Shown here: piece by piece, positions 1-5,154 of the stretch
Layout of the letters: the number at the start of each line of letters is the position of its first letter
Position numbering within the stretch: the stretch's first letter is position 1
Assembly (NCBI GenBank): GCA_021792075.1
Contig: JAJYVK010000164.1
Location: 1-5,154 of the forward strand
Source of the DNA: Actinomycetes bacterium
Lineage (GTDB): Bacteria > Actinomycetota > Acidimicrobiia > Acidimicrobiales > Acidimicrobiaceae
Length of the DNA: 5,154 nucleotides
Direction of reading: 5' to 3'
The notes under the pieces: generated by a model
Told to the model about the DNA's origin: nothing
Database searches by the model: none
Seen by the model: the letters and a program-made list of their open reading frames with translations, nothing else
Made by a program: the position numbers and the translations under genes

Positions 1-1
1 G

Positions 2-865
2 ATCTCGTTTCTCTATCCGGCTAGAAATCAAGAGGTGACCCAGGGCTTGGCGGAGGGACACGTGACCGCCCTCGCTCTCGAGCTTTTGCCGAGAATCAGC
101 CGAGCACAAAGCATGGATGCGCTGTCATCACAAGCCTCCTTGGCTGGATATAAAGCAATGATCATTGCAGCAGCTCGGTTGGACAAGATTATCCCGATGC
201 AGATGACTGCGGCTGGAACGCTTGCTCCGGCGAGAGTGTTTGTAATGGGCGCCGGCGTGGCAGGTTTGCAGGCGATAGCAACTGCGCGAAGGCTTGGAGC
301 GATCATCGAGGCCTTCGACGTACGTGCAGCCGTGAAGGATCAAATTGAAAGTCTTGGTGCCAAGTTCATTGAAATTCCTCTGGAGAGCTCGGAGGGAAGC
401 GGAGGCTATGCAGCCGAGCAATCGGAGGAATACCTGAGTCGGCAGCGGGAGTTACTGAGCGAGCGGGTTGCTGCCGCAGATATCGTCATCACGACGGCTG
501 CCGTTCCAGGCAAAAAGGCGCCAATTCTCGTCACGAATGAGATGGTATCTAAGATGCGTGCTGGTTCAGTGATAGTGGATCTGGCGGCTGAGTCCGGCGG
601 AAACTGTGAAGTGACTGTTCCCGGCGAAGAGATACTTTATAGCGGAGTCAATATTGTTGGAATTTTGGACGTGCCGAGTTCGGTCTCGGTCCATGCGAGC
701 CAAACGTACTCCCGAAATGTCTCCAACCTGCTTTTGGCACTTCTCAAGGAAGGAGAGTTCAACATTGATTTCAGTGATGAACTGGTAAACGCATCCTGCG
801 TGACTCACTCTGGTGAGATTCGGCTTGGATTCGGGGGCGCAGCAAAAGGTAACAATAGTCAGTAG
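2..865 (+). CDS. pntAA: NAD(P) transhydrogenase subunit alpha part 1 (domain I), 5' partial
   Basis: This is the peripheral NAD(H)-binding domain I of the proton-translocating transhydrogenase, which acts on the cytoplasmic face of the membrane and exchanges hydride with the NADP(H) domain of PntB. The frame is open to the left edge, and the residues before the first GTG (position 35) already match the family, so the true start lies upstream; that GTG is internal. Of the protein, 287 residues are visible. The RQD loop PRISRAQSMD is intact, with Arg31, Gln36 and Asp39 followed by Ser42 (fragment numbering). The Rossmann motif GAGVAG lies at residues 83-88, Asp106 ends the second strand, and Tyr136 sits in the mobile GGYA loop. 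Aligned from memory with Rhodospirillum rubrum domain I, about 95 N-terminal residues are missing. The protein ends after domain I without membrane segments, which shows the alpha subunit is split. The gene leads the pnt operon, 15 bases before pntAB. Confidence 0.96.
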   Translation: MSFLYPARNQEVTQGLAEGHVTALALELLPRISRAQSMDALSSQASLAGYKAMIIAAARLDKIIPMQMTAAGTLAPARVFVMGAGVAGLQAIATARRLGAIIEAFDVRAAVKDQIESLGAKFIEIPLESSEGSGGYAAEQSEEYLSRQRELLSERVAAADIVITTAAVPGKKAPILVTNEMVSKMRAGSVIVDLAAESGGNCEVTVPGEEILYSGVNIVGILDVPSSVSVHASQTYSRNVSNLLLALLKEGEFNIDFSDELVNASCVTHSGEIRLGFGGAAKGNNSQ

Positions 866-880
866 TGAAGGGAATCAATA

Positions 881-1183
881 ATGAGTCCAGAGTTGGTTGG
901 ATACATAACTACCTTCGTTCTCGCTGCCTTCGTGGGGATCGAGGTCATATCAAAAGTTCCAACAATCTTGCATACCCCTTTGATGTCGGGCAGTAACGCC
1001 ATACACGGCATCATCTTTGTAGGTGCTCTCTCGGTTACCTCGGCGTCTCATGGTACCGTTCAGCTATGGCTGGGCCTTCTCGCAGTCGTGCTAGCGACGA
1101 TCAACGTTGTGGGTGGATTTGTCGTCACGGACAGGATGCTTGAGATGTTCAAACCACGCCGCCCGGCCGAAGAGAAAAGGTAG
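881..1183 (+). CDS. pntAB: NAD(P) transhydrogenase subunit alpha part 2 (membrane domain II, alpha side)
   Basis: This 100-residue membrane protein corresponds to the C-terminal membrane part of a fused PntA and forms the proton channel together with PntB. Three hydrophobic segments are visible, at about residues 4-23, 40-56 and 62-82. The hallmark stretch VPTILHTPLMSGSNAIHG follows the first segment, and the GGFVVTDRMLEMF end matches family C-termini. His42 in NAIHG is at the position of the channel histidine of the split Thermus-type enzyme, where the E. coli protein has Ser. The ATG has a good ribosome binding site (AAGGGA at 868-873, 7 bases upstream). Length is normal for the family. It sits between pntAA and pntB, with gaps of 15 and 11 bases, so the three are almost certainly one transcript. 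Confidence 0.96.
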   Translation: MSPELVGYITTFVLAAFVGIEVISKVPTILHTPLMSGSNAIHGIIFVGALSVTSASHGTVQLWLGLLAVVLATINVVGGFVVTDRMLEMFKPRRPAEEKR

Positions 1184-1185
1184 GT
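1181..1185 (+). promoter_or_regulatory. Weak ribosome binding site supporting the TTG start of pntB
   Basis: TAGGT, which overlaps the pntAB stop codon, lies 9 bases before the TTG at 1195. The alternative ATG at 1210 has no purine-rich site before it. The site is only a partial match, so translation of pntB may also depend on ribosomes arriving from pntAB. Confidence 0.45.
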
Positions 1186-1194
1186 CGATCTCAG

Positions 1195-2628
1195 TTGTCT
1201 CATATAAACATGCTGGCGACCTCGGGTTTGACTCTCGACGAGGGGGTTAGCTTACTTTATCTACTAGCTTCAGTCCTGTTCATTCTGGGTTTGAAGCAAC
1301 TGAGTTCGCCTAAGGGCGCGCGAAGGGGAAACACCACAGCTGCGATCGGCATGCTTATTGCCATTGTGACGTCTTTGACGGAAATTCATCCATCGGCAGG
1401 GAAGATCGTGCTGATGATTGTGGCCGTGATCATAGGAACCCTTTTCGGTGCGGTTTTGGCGCGACGAGTGAAGATGACTGCTATGCCACAGATGGTGGCT
1501 GCGTTCAATGGCGTTGGTGGAGGCGCCGCGGCACTTGTATCCATAGGTGAGTACACGAGGCTAGTTTCGAGTTCAAGCCACGGAGTGGTGTTGGCCATCT
1601 CAGTTGTATTCTCGGTCGTCGTTGGTTCGATGAGCTTTGCGGGTTCAGCAATTGCCTTTGCAAAGCTGCAGGAGATGATGACTGGAATTCCGATAACTTA
1701 TGCTGGGCAGCAGCTAGTGAACGGCATCGTGTTGGCTGCAATCGTGGTTCTTTCTATCGTCATAATTGGCTTTAGTTCAAGCATCATGATTCTGACGATT
1801 CTGCTGATCATCTCTTTGGTTCTTGGTGTGGCATTTGTGCTGCCGATTGGTGGTGCAGACATGCCGGTAGTGATTTCTCTTCTCAATGCTTTTACCGGCT
1901 TGGCCGTGGCGGCGAGCGGTTTTGCCTTGGGTAATACGGTGTTGATCGTCGGTGGAACCCTCGTCGGCGCCTCTGGTACTCTGCTCACAAAGATGATGTC
2001 AGATGCCATGGGACGTTCGCTGTCCAACGTTTTGTTCGCTGCGGTCGGAAAGGTGACTGAGTCTGCCGGAGCAGGCGGAGCTATTGGACAGGATCAGAGC
2101 GTCAGATCAGGTACGCCCGATGACATAGGGGTCCTGCTCGCATACTCACAAAAAGTGATAATTGTGCCCGGCTATGGACTTGCGGTCGCCCAGGCACAGC
2201 ATGTTGTGAGAGAGTTGGCCGACCTCCTTGAAGCAAAGGGAGTCGATGTCAAGTATGCAATTCATCCAGTTGCGGGTCGCATGCCTGGTCATATGAATGT
2301 GCTGCTGGCTGAGGCTGACGTCAAATACGATCAGCTCAAGGAGATGGACGAGATCAACGACGAGTTCAAACTGGCTGATGTAGCGCTAATAGTAGGTGCC
2401 AACGACGTCGTGAATCCGGCCGCCAAGACGGATCCCGGCAGCCCGATCTACGGCATGCCCATTTTGAACGCGGAGGATGCTAAGAACATTGTCTTCTTGA
2501 AGCGTTCAATGAGGCCTGGATTCGCGGGAATTGACAATCAGCTGATGTTCGATCCAAAGACAATAATGCTTTTCGGAGATGCCAAGGACTCTTTGACTAA
2601 GCTGGTTGCCGCTGTTAAGGCCTCTTGA
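1195..2628 (+). CDS. pntB: NAD(P) transhydrogenase subunit beta (domains II and III)
   Basis: PntB carries most of the membrane domain (residues about 15-290, roughly nine hydrophobic segments) and the C-terminal NADP(H)-binding domain III (about 315-477). At 477 residues it is slightly longer than the 462-residue E. coli protein. Membrane motifs are MPQMVAAFNGVGGG, with Asn105 where E. coli has His91, and GGADMPVVISLLN, with Asp222 and Asn231 matching E. coli Asp213 and Asn222. Domain III shows GYGLAVAQAQ (326-335), AIHPVAGRMPGH (355-366), DEIND, GANDVVNPAA (from 401), KRSM (436-439) and MLFGDAK, which are the NADP(H)-binding loops. The TTG start at 1195 is preferred over ATG 1210 because only it has a possible ribosome binding site; the choice changes the product by five residues. 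It is last in the pnt operon and is followed by a hairpin. The enzyme normally uses proton flow to drive NADPH formation from NADH. Confidence 0.97.
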   Translation: MSHINMLATSGLTLDEGVSLLYLLASVLFILGLKQLSSPKGARRGNTTAAIGMLIAIVTSLTEIHPSAGKIVLMIVAVIIGTLFGAVLARRVKMTAMPQMVAAFNGVGGGAAALVSIGEYTRLVSSSSHGVVLAISVVFSVVVGSMSFAGSAIAFAKLQEMMTGIPITYAGQQLVNGIVLAAIVVLSIVIIGFSSSIMILTILLIISLVLGVAFVLPIGGADMPVVISLLNAFTGLAVAASGFALGNTVLIVGGTLVGASGTLLTKMMSDAMGRSLSNVLFAAVGKVTESAGAGGAIGQDQSVRSGTPDDIGVLLAYSQKVIIVPGYGLAVAQAQHVVRELADLLEAKGVDVKYAIHPVAGRMPGHMNVLLAEADVKYDQLKEMDEINDEFKLADVALIVGANDVVNPAAKTDPGSPIYGMPILNAEDAKNIVFLKRSMRPGFAGIDNQLMFDPKTIMLFGDAKDSLTKLVAAVKAS

Positions 2629-2651
2629 GCTGAGAGCATTCCGCATTCCTT

Positions 2652-2687
2652 AATAGGGACGGGTCCGCTATTGGAGCTGTCCCTATT
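2652..2687 (+). terminator. Probable terminator hairpin after pntB
   Basis: AATAGGGAC (2652-2660) and GTCCCTATT (2679-2687) are perfect 9-base inverted repeats. Inside them the stem can continue through a G-T pair, a G-C pair, one mismatch and three more pairs (TCC 2664-2666 with GGA 2673-2675), leaving a 6-base loop. It begins 23 bases after the pntB stop codon. No T-run follows on either strand, so it is not a textbook intrinsic terminator. It may act as a U-less terminator, as an RNA 3'-end stabiliser, or for both convergent genes. Confidence 0.6.
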
Positions 2688-2832
2688 GCATGTCTTGGAA
2701 CAAGGTGGTCTTAATCGTCGCAGCTTTCCAAGGAAAGTAACGATGCTTTCTGTGAAACGGGGAATGCAGCCTTTGCAGTCATAAGACTCTGTGGTGAATT
2801 GTTGTTAGTTGGCAGGGATCCTAAACAAGATC

Positions 2833-3294
2833 TTAATTGAGGCTATGGCTTTTGATGAGATACTCCAGCCAGGCCCCAAGCTGATGAGGATGGACGGTCT
2901 CTTGGGTCAGTTTGAGCTCTTCGAGGCTCCACCATCGATGACCGATGAGGCTTCGCTTCTCAATAGACGTGAAGTTCAATGGAACCGGTGTAAAGCTGTT
3001 AACCTTTGCGAAAAAGTAGCTTTCATGCTGAAGGTGGGAGCGACCCTCGAATATGAAGGAAAAAGTCCGTGAGAAGGGAGTCTTCTGGAAGGGAGAAACG
3101 AGAAGCCCTGTCTCTTCTAGCACTTCGCGCCTGATGGCATCCTCAGCAGTCTCCTTCGCTTTGATACCGCCCCCAACAGTGAACCACCAGTGCTGAGAGT
3201 CAGGAAGGGTCGAATCGCGGCCCTTGAGAAGAAGAAGGCGTGATTCTGGGTCAATTAGCATTGCCCGGACTGCGAGACGCGGCTTGGATTTCAT
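2833..3294 (-). CDS. Nudix hydrolase
   Basis: A 153-residue Nudix-fold pyrophosphohydrolase that should cleave a nucleoside diphosphate linked to another group, with Mg2+ or Mn2+. The Nudix box is perfect: residues 42-64 fit G-x5-E-x7-R-E-U-x-E-E-x-G-U, with Gly42, Glu48, Arg56, Glu57, Glu60, Glu61 and Gly63. Before it, RAMLIDPESRLLLLKG forms the first strands and WWFTVGGG leads into the box; HRWWSLEEL near residue 120 is the usual late strand and helix. The substrate cannot be told: candidates include oxidised nucleotides, NDP-sugars and dinucleotides. The frame is open upstream to 3372, but the ATG at 3294 has a strong ribosome binding site and begins just before the conserved fold, so the longer form is unlikely. 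It stands alone, convergent with pntB and divergent from the apbE cluster. Confidence 0.92.
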   Translation of the reverse strand: MKSKPRLAVRAMLIDPESRLLLLKGRDSTLPDSQHWWFTVGGGIKAKETAEDAIRREVLEETGLLVSPFQKTPFSRTFSFIFEGRSHLQHESYFFAKVNSFTPVPLNFTSIEKRSLIGHRWWSLEELKLTQETVHPHQLGAWLEYLIKSHSLN

Positions 3295-3296
3295 GG

Positions 3297-3304
3297 TCCT
3301 CTCC
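3297..3304 (-). promoter_or_regulatory. Ribosome binding site that fixes the Nudix start
   Basis: On the minus strand GGAGAGGA precedes the ATG at 3294, with the GGAG core six bases away. It is the strongest such site in the window and decides for this ATG over in-frame starts farther upstream. Confidence 0.75.
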
Positions 3305-3452
3305 GATATTAGCGCTGGGATACCTATAGTTAGTTGAGCGACACTTTGCGTTGTTGGTATGGCACGTTGCAAGGATCATTTCAGCGGAAATTCAGTGACA
3401 TCTCAGACGATGGTGCAAGAATATATCCAAAGGTTGCGAACTGGGACAAGAC

Positions 3453-3779
3453 ATGCGCAAATTCAGCGTTCATACAAGAGATATGGCCGTCGCAAGGTCG
3501 TCGGCGCTGTCAAAAGGTTTCTGGTACGGCGCTCTTCTGGCAATTATTGGACTGGCCGGGTTTGTAGCGAAAATCAATCCAGGGAAGCCGATAGGGTCGA
3601 CGAGTTCAAGCTCGACGCCGTCCTCATCGTCAAGCTCACTGAACGGGGGCTATAACGTAACTGCACCAACGCTTTCTGCTCCGCCAAGTTCTCCTGTCTC
3701 TCCTCAACAGTCCCTATCAAACAACCCCGCTCCGGTGCAGTCGTCAGGTCCTGCCGTTTCTGCAACTGGTGCGTCATGA
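3453..3779 (+). CDS. Small single-pass membrane protein with Ser/Pro-rich tail
   Basis: This 108-residue protein is not recognised as a named family. It has a basic N-terminus (residues 1-21, with four Arg and two Lys), one hydrophobic segment (about 23-41), then a low-complexity tail rich in Ser, Pro, Thr and Asn to the end. By the positive-inside rule the tail should be outside the cell. This layout resembles the N-terminal anchor and linker of actinobacterial FMN_bind proteins, but the FMN_bind domain is absent. The last residues are SATGAS. The reading frame is supported by the membrane segment and by the ATGA overlap with apbE, which points to coupled translation. GGGA lies six bases before the chosen ATG; ATG 3483 is an alternative start. 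A role in positioning or assembling the electron-transfer module encoded next to it is inferred only from context. Confidence 0.7.
   Translation: MRKFSVHTRDMAVARSSALSKGFWYGALLAIIGLAGFVAKINPGKPIGSTSSSSTPSSSSSSLNGGYNVTAPTLSAPPSSPVSPQQSLSNNPAPVQSSGPAVSATGAS
3597..3638 (+). repeat. Serine-codon tract with a 24-base direct repeat
   Basis: Residues 49-62 of the small membrane protein are Ser except for two Thr and one Pro. The octamer TCAAGCTC occurs at 3606-3613 and again at 3630-3637, exactly eight codons apart. Serine codons are mixed (TCG, TCA, TCC, AGT, AGC), so this is not a simple triplet slippage tract. It encodes a flexible linker just after the membrane segment. Confidence 0.55.
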
Positions 3780-4723
3780 GTGGAATAGACGGTTATCCGA
3801 TATCGGCGTTGGGCACGAAATGCTGGCTGTTGGGCTATGGGGTAGACCCTTCAGAGGGGGCTAAACTGATTTTTCGCACTCTCATAGAGGAGATGGATCT
3901 TGCTGCCTCTAGATTTCGTGCGGATTCGGAGTTGTGCCAAGTATTCAATGGTACGGCTCGGCGGGAGGCAGTTGTTTCAGAACTTCTGTTCGATGCTCTC
4001 GAAGCCGCTTTGCGTGGTGCCAGGGTTACTAACGGTTACCTGGATCCTACTGTAGAGGGTTCGTTAGTTGCCCTTGGTTATAGGGCCGACTTTACAAGCA
4101 GCGTCATGGATGGATCGCTTTCACTTGGTTCGACTTGTGTGGTGCTGCCGCCTGGATACAAAAATGTGCTCCTAAACAAAGCTAACCGATCGGTGTCGGT
4201 CCCAGAAGGGGTTAGATTTGACCTCGGTTCGACCGGGAAGGCGTTTCTTGCAGATCGCATAAGAGAGCGGATCGAGTCGGAGCTTTCCGAGCCGATACTT
4301 GTGAATCTTGGTGGCGATATATCGGCGAGCCAAGTTGGAGATTACGGTTTTTGGCCGGTCAAGGTTACCGATGACCATAGCTTGGATCCCTCAGGAAGCG
4401 GAGTAACGATCTCGATAGCCGGTGGGGGCGTGGCTACGTCTTCCACTCTACGCCGTTCGTGGAGGGTTGGATCTAAGACGGTACATCATATTGTCGACCC
4501 TTTCAGCGGCACCAGCGCTAACTCGCCTTTTGAATCCGTGACGGTCCTTGCTGGATCAGCCCTTGACGCAAATATCGCTTCGAGCGGGACAATCGCAATG
4601 GGTGTTGATGGGCCTGAATGGCTGGCGTCGACCGGTCTTCCGGCATTTGCCAAGAGTAAAAAGCTTGGAGTTCGGTACTTTGGTGAGTGGCAGCGGTTCA
4701 GCAGCGCTTGGAGTTTTGTCTGA
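3776..4723 (+). CDS. apbE: FAD:protein FMN transferase (ApbE family)
   Basis: ApbE-type enzymes use FAD to attach FMN to a Thr or Ser of a target protein, usually in an FMN_bind domain. In 315 residues the family motifs appear in order: ALGT near residue 11, MDLAASRFRADSEL (40-53), TNGYLDPTV (from 85), DLGSTGKAFLADR (149-161), NLGGD (177-181), TSSTLRR (221-227) and HHIVDP (237-242). The C-terminal metal site reads ANIASS at 265-270; the usual form is AD followed four residues later by T, so Asn266 and Ser270 replace the typical Asp and Thr. There is no signal peptide or lipobox, so unlike the lipoprotein forms it seems to be cytoplasmic. It overlaps the upstream gene by four bases (ATGA) and the downstream gene by one (TGATG). 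A haem membrane protein next door makes a flavin-dependent redox chain the likely customer. Whether the altered site keeps transferase activity is unknown. Confidence 0.93.
   Translation: MSGIDGYPISALGTKCWLLGYGVDPSEGAKLIFRTLIEEMDLAASRFRADSELCQVFNGTARREAVVSELLFDALEAALRGARVTNGYLDPTVEGSLVALGYRADFTSSVMDGSLSLGSTCVVLPPGYKNVLLNKANRSVSVPEGVRFDLGSTGKAFLADRIRERIESELSEPILVNLGGDISASQVGDYGFWPVKVTDDHSLDPSGSGVTISIAGGGVATSSTLRRSWRVGSKTVHHIVDPFSGTSANSPFESVTVLAGSALDANIASSGTIAMGVDGPEWLASTGLPAFAKSKKLGVRYFGEWQRFSSAWSFV
4710..4713 (+). promoter_or_regulatory. Ribosome binding site for the ferric-reductase-like gene
   Basis: GGAG within the end of apbE lies nine bases before the ATG at 4723, whose first base is the last base of the apbE stop codon. 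It supports this start and suggests that the gene can recruit ribosomes itself as well as by coupling. Confidence 0.55.
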
Positions 4724-5154
4724 TGATTGCAGCGGTATCGATCAGTCCTTTATGGTATATCTCCCGTTCGGCAGGGTATATCGGCCTGGTATTGCTTGGA
4801 GTGATCGGCGTCTTGGGGATTATTACTGCTGGGAATCTCAAAATTGCCCAAGGAACCAAGTTCATAGCGCCAGAGCTGCACAGATCGCTCTCGCTGCTTG
4901 CTATCGTCGTCTTAGCCATTCACGTCGGGGCTGCTGTGGCCGACAAGTACTCATTTATAGGGCTCAAAGACGTCTTCATTCCATTTATGTCCGCTTATAG
5001 GCCTATCTGGGTAGGACTGGGAGCGATTGCGGTGGATTTGGGCATCGCGGTTTTGGCGACTTCGTTGATCAGGGTCAAGATGGGTTACCGGAGTTGGAAG
5101 GTAGTGCACTGGGCCAGCTATCCGATCTTTGCGCTCTCCGTGATTCATGGCCTT
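4723..5154 (+). CDS. Ferric-reductase-like transmembrane haem protein, 3' partial
   Basis: The frame is open from the ATG at 4723 to the right edge, giving 144 residues of a multi-pass membrane protein. It opens with LWYISRSAG, a typical beginning in actinobacterial members, and has hydrophobic segments at about 19-36, 54-73, 95-115 and from 129 on. Four histidines fit the haem ligands of the ferric reductase/NADPH oxidase superfamily: His53 and His67 (14 apart) and His129 and His142 (13 apart), the same spacings as in human NOX2. It should therefore hold two b-haems and move electrons across the membrane. The visible part has no FAD- or NAD-binding domain; the missing C-terminus may carry a flavin domain, an FMN_bind domain, or little more. 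The overlap with apbE suggests that the two act in one pathway. Alternatives in the same fold include MsrQ-like and YedZ-like proteins. Confidence 0.87.
   Translation, partial: MIAAVSISPLWYISRSAGYIGLVLLGVIGVLGIITAGNLKIAQGTKFIAPELHRSLSLLAIVVLAIHVGAAVADKYSFIGLKDVFIPFMSAYRPIWVGLGAIAVDLGIAVLATSLIRVKMGYRSWKVVHWASYPIFALSVIHGL

Noticed and set aside
35..865. GTG at 35 as the start of pntAA
   Set aside because: The frame is open to the window edge and the upstream residues (ISFLYPARNQE) match the family, so the GTG is an internal Val codon.
2724..2737. Inverted repeat CTTTCC-AA-GGAAAG downstream of pntB
   Set aside because: Six-base arms with a two-base gap cannot form a good RNA hairpin, and there is no nearby promoter for an operator; chance is a sufficient explanation.
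2688..2832. Rest of the convergent intergenic stretch, searched for RNA genes or small proteins
   Set aside because: No tRNA-like fold, conserved RNA motif or start-with-ribosome-site frame was seen.
2809..3072. Plus-strand frame of 87 codons antisense to the Nudix gene
   Set aside because: It lies almost wholly opposite a gene with a perfect Nudix box, has no recognisable motif, and begins at a TTG without a ribosome binding site.
3295..3372. N-terminal extension of the Nudix protein by 26 residues
   Set aside because: The extension precedes the fold, resembles nothing, and lacks a start signal as good as the one before ATG 3294.
3395..3427. Possible promoter for the apbE cluster: GTGACA at 3395 with an AT-rich ATATAT stretch from 3421
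   Set aside because: The -35-like box is close to consensus, but the best -10 match (TATATC at 3422) is 21 bases away, too far; nearer choices match only three of six bases.
3334..3655. Two other plus-strand frames overlapping the small membrane protein gene
   Set aside because: They lack a membrane segment, a clear ribosome binding site or any domain, and do not couple to apbE; the 3453-3779 frame does.
4548..5000. A 150-codon plus-strand frame across the apbE end and the next gene
   Set aside because: It is out of frame with two well-supported genes and its translation has no family features.

Overview
The window looks like chromosomal DNA of an actinobacterium. Base composition is moderate, around half G+C by eye. 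The transhydrogenase is of the three-subunit type with an Asn-Gly-Val-Gly-Gly-Gly motif in the beta subunit, and the FAD:protein FMN transferase, Nudix hydrolase and ferric-reductase-like membrane protein all resemble actinobacterial family members. A moderate-GC, acid-associated lineage such as Acidimicrobiia would fit, but that is a guess from memory of family sequences, not a search. No RNA genes, insertion sequences, CRISPR arrays or other mobile elements were seen.

Left half (2-2628, plus strand): a pnt operon for the proton-translocating NAD(P)+ transhydrogenase. The genes are pntAA (NAD(H)-binding domain I; its 5' end lies outside the window), pntAB (first part of membrane domain II) and pntB (rest of domain II plus NADP(H)-binding domain III), separated by 15 and 11 bases. 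Together they make the membrane enzyme that couples proton flow to hydride transfer between NADH and NADP+. A strong hairpin at 2652-2687, without a clear T-tract, probably closes the operon.

Middle (2833-3294, minus strand): one Nudix hydrolase gene, convergent with pntB, with a perfect Nudix box and a good ribosome binding site that fixes its start. A 158-base divergent spacer (3295-3452) follows and should carry promoters in both directions, though none is convincing by eye.

Right half (3453-5154, plus strand): a tightly overlapping three-gene cluster. It has a small protein with one membrane segment and a Ser/Pro-rich tail, an ApbE-family FAD:protein FMN transferase, and a ferric-reductase-like haem membrane protein cut by the right edge. 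Stop and start codons overlap at both junctions (ATGA and TGATG), so the three are probably made together. The set suggests a flavin- and haem-based electron-transfer module across the membrane. ApbE would attach FMN covalently to a carrier domain, but no FMN_bind carrier domain is visible in the window. It must lie downstream or elsewhere if the module is of the known kind. This cluster is the part most worth a second look; nothing here proves a wholly new system.
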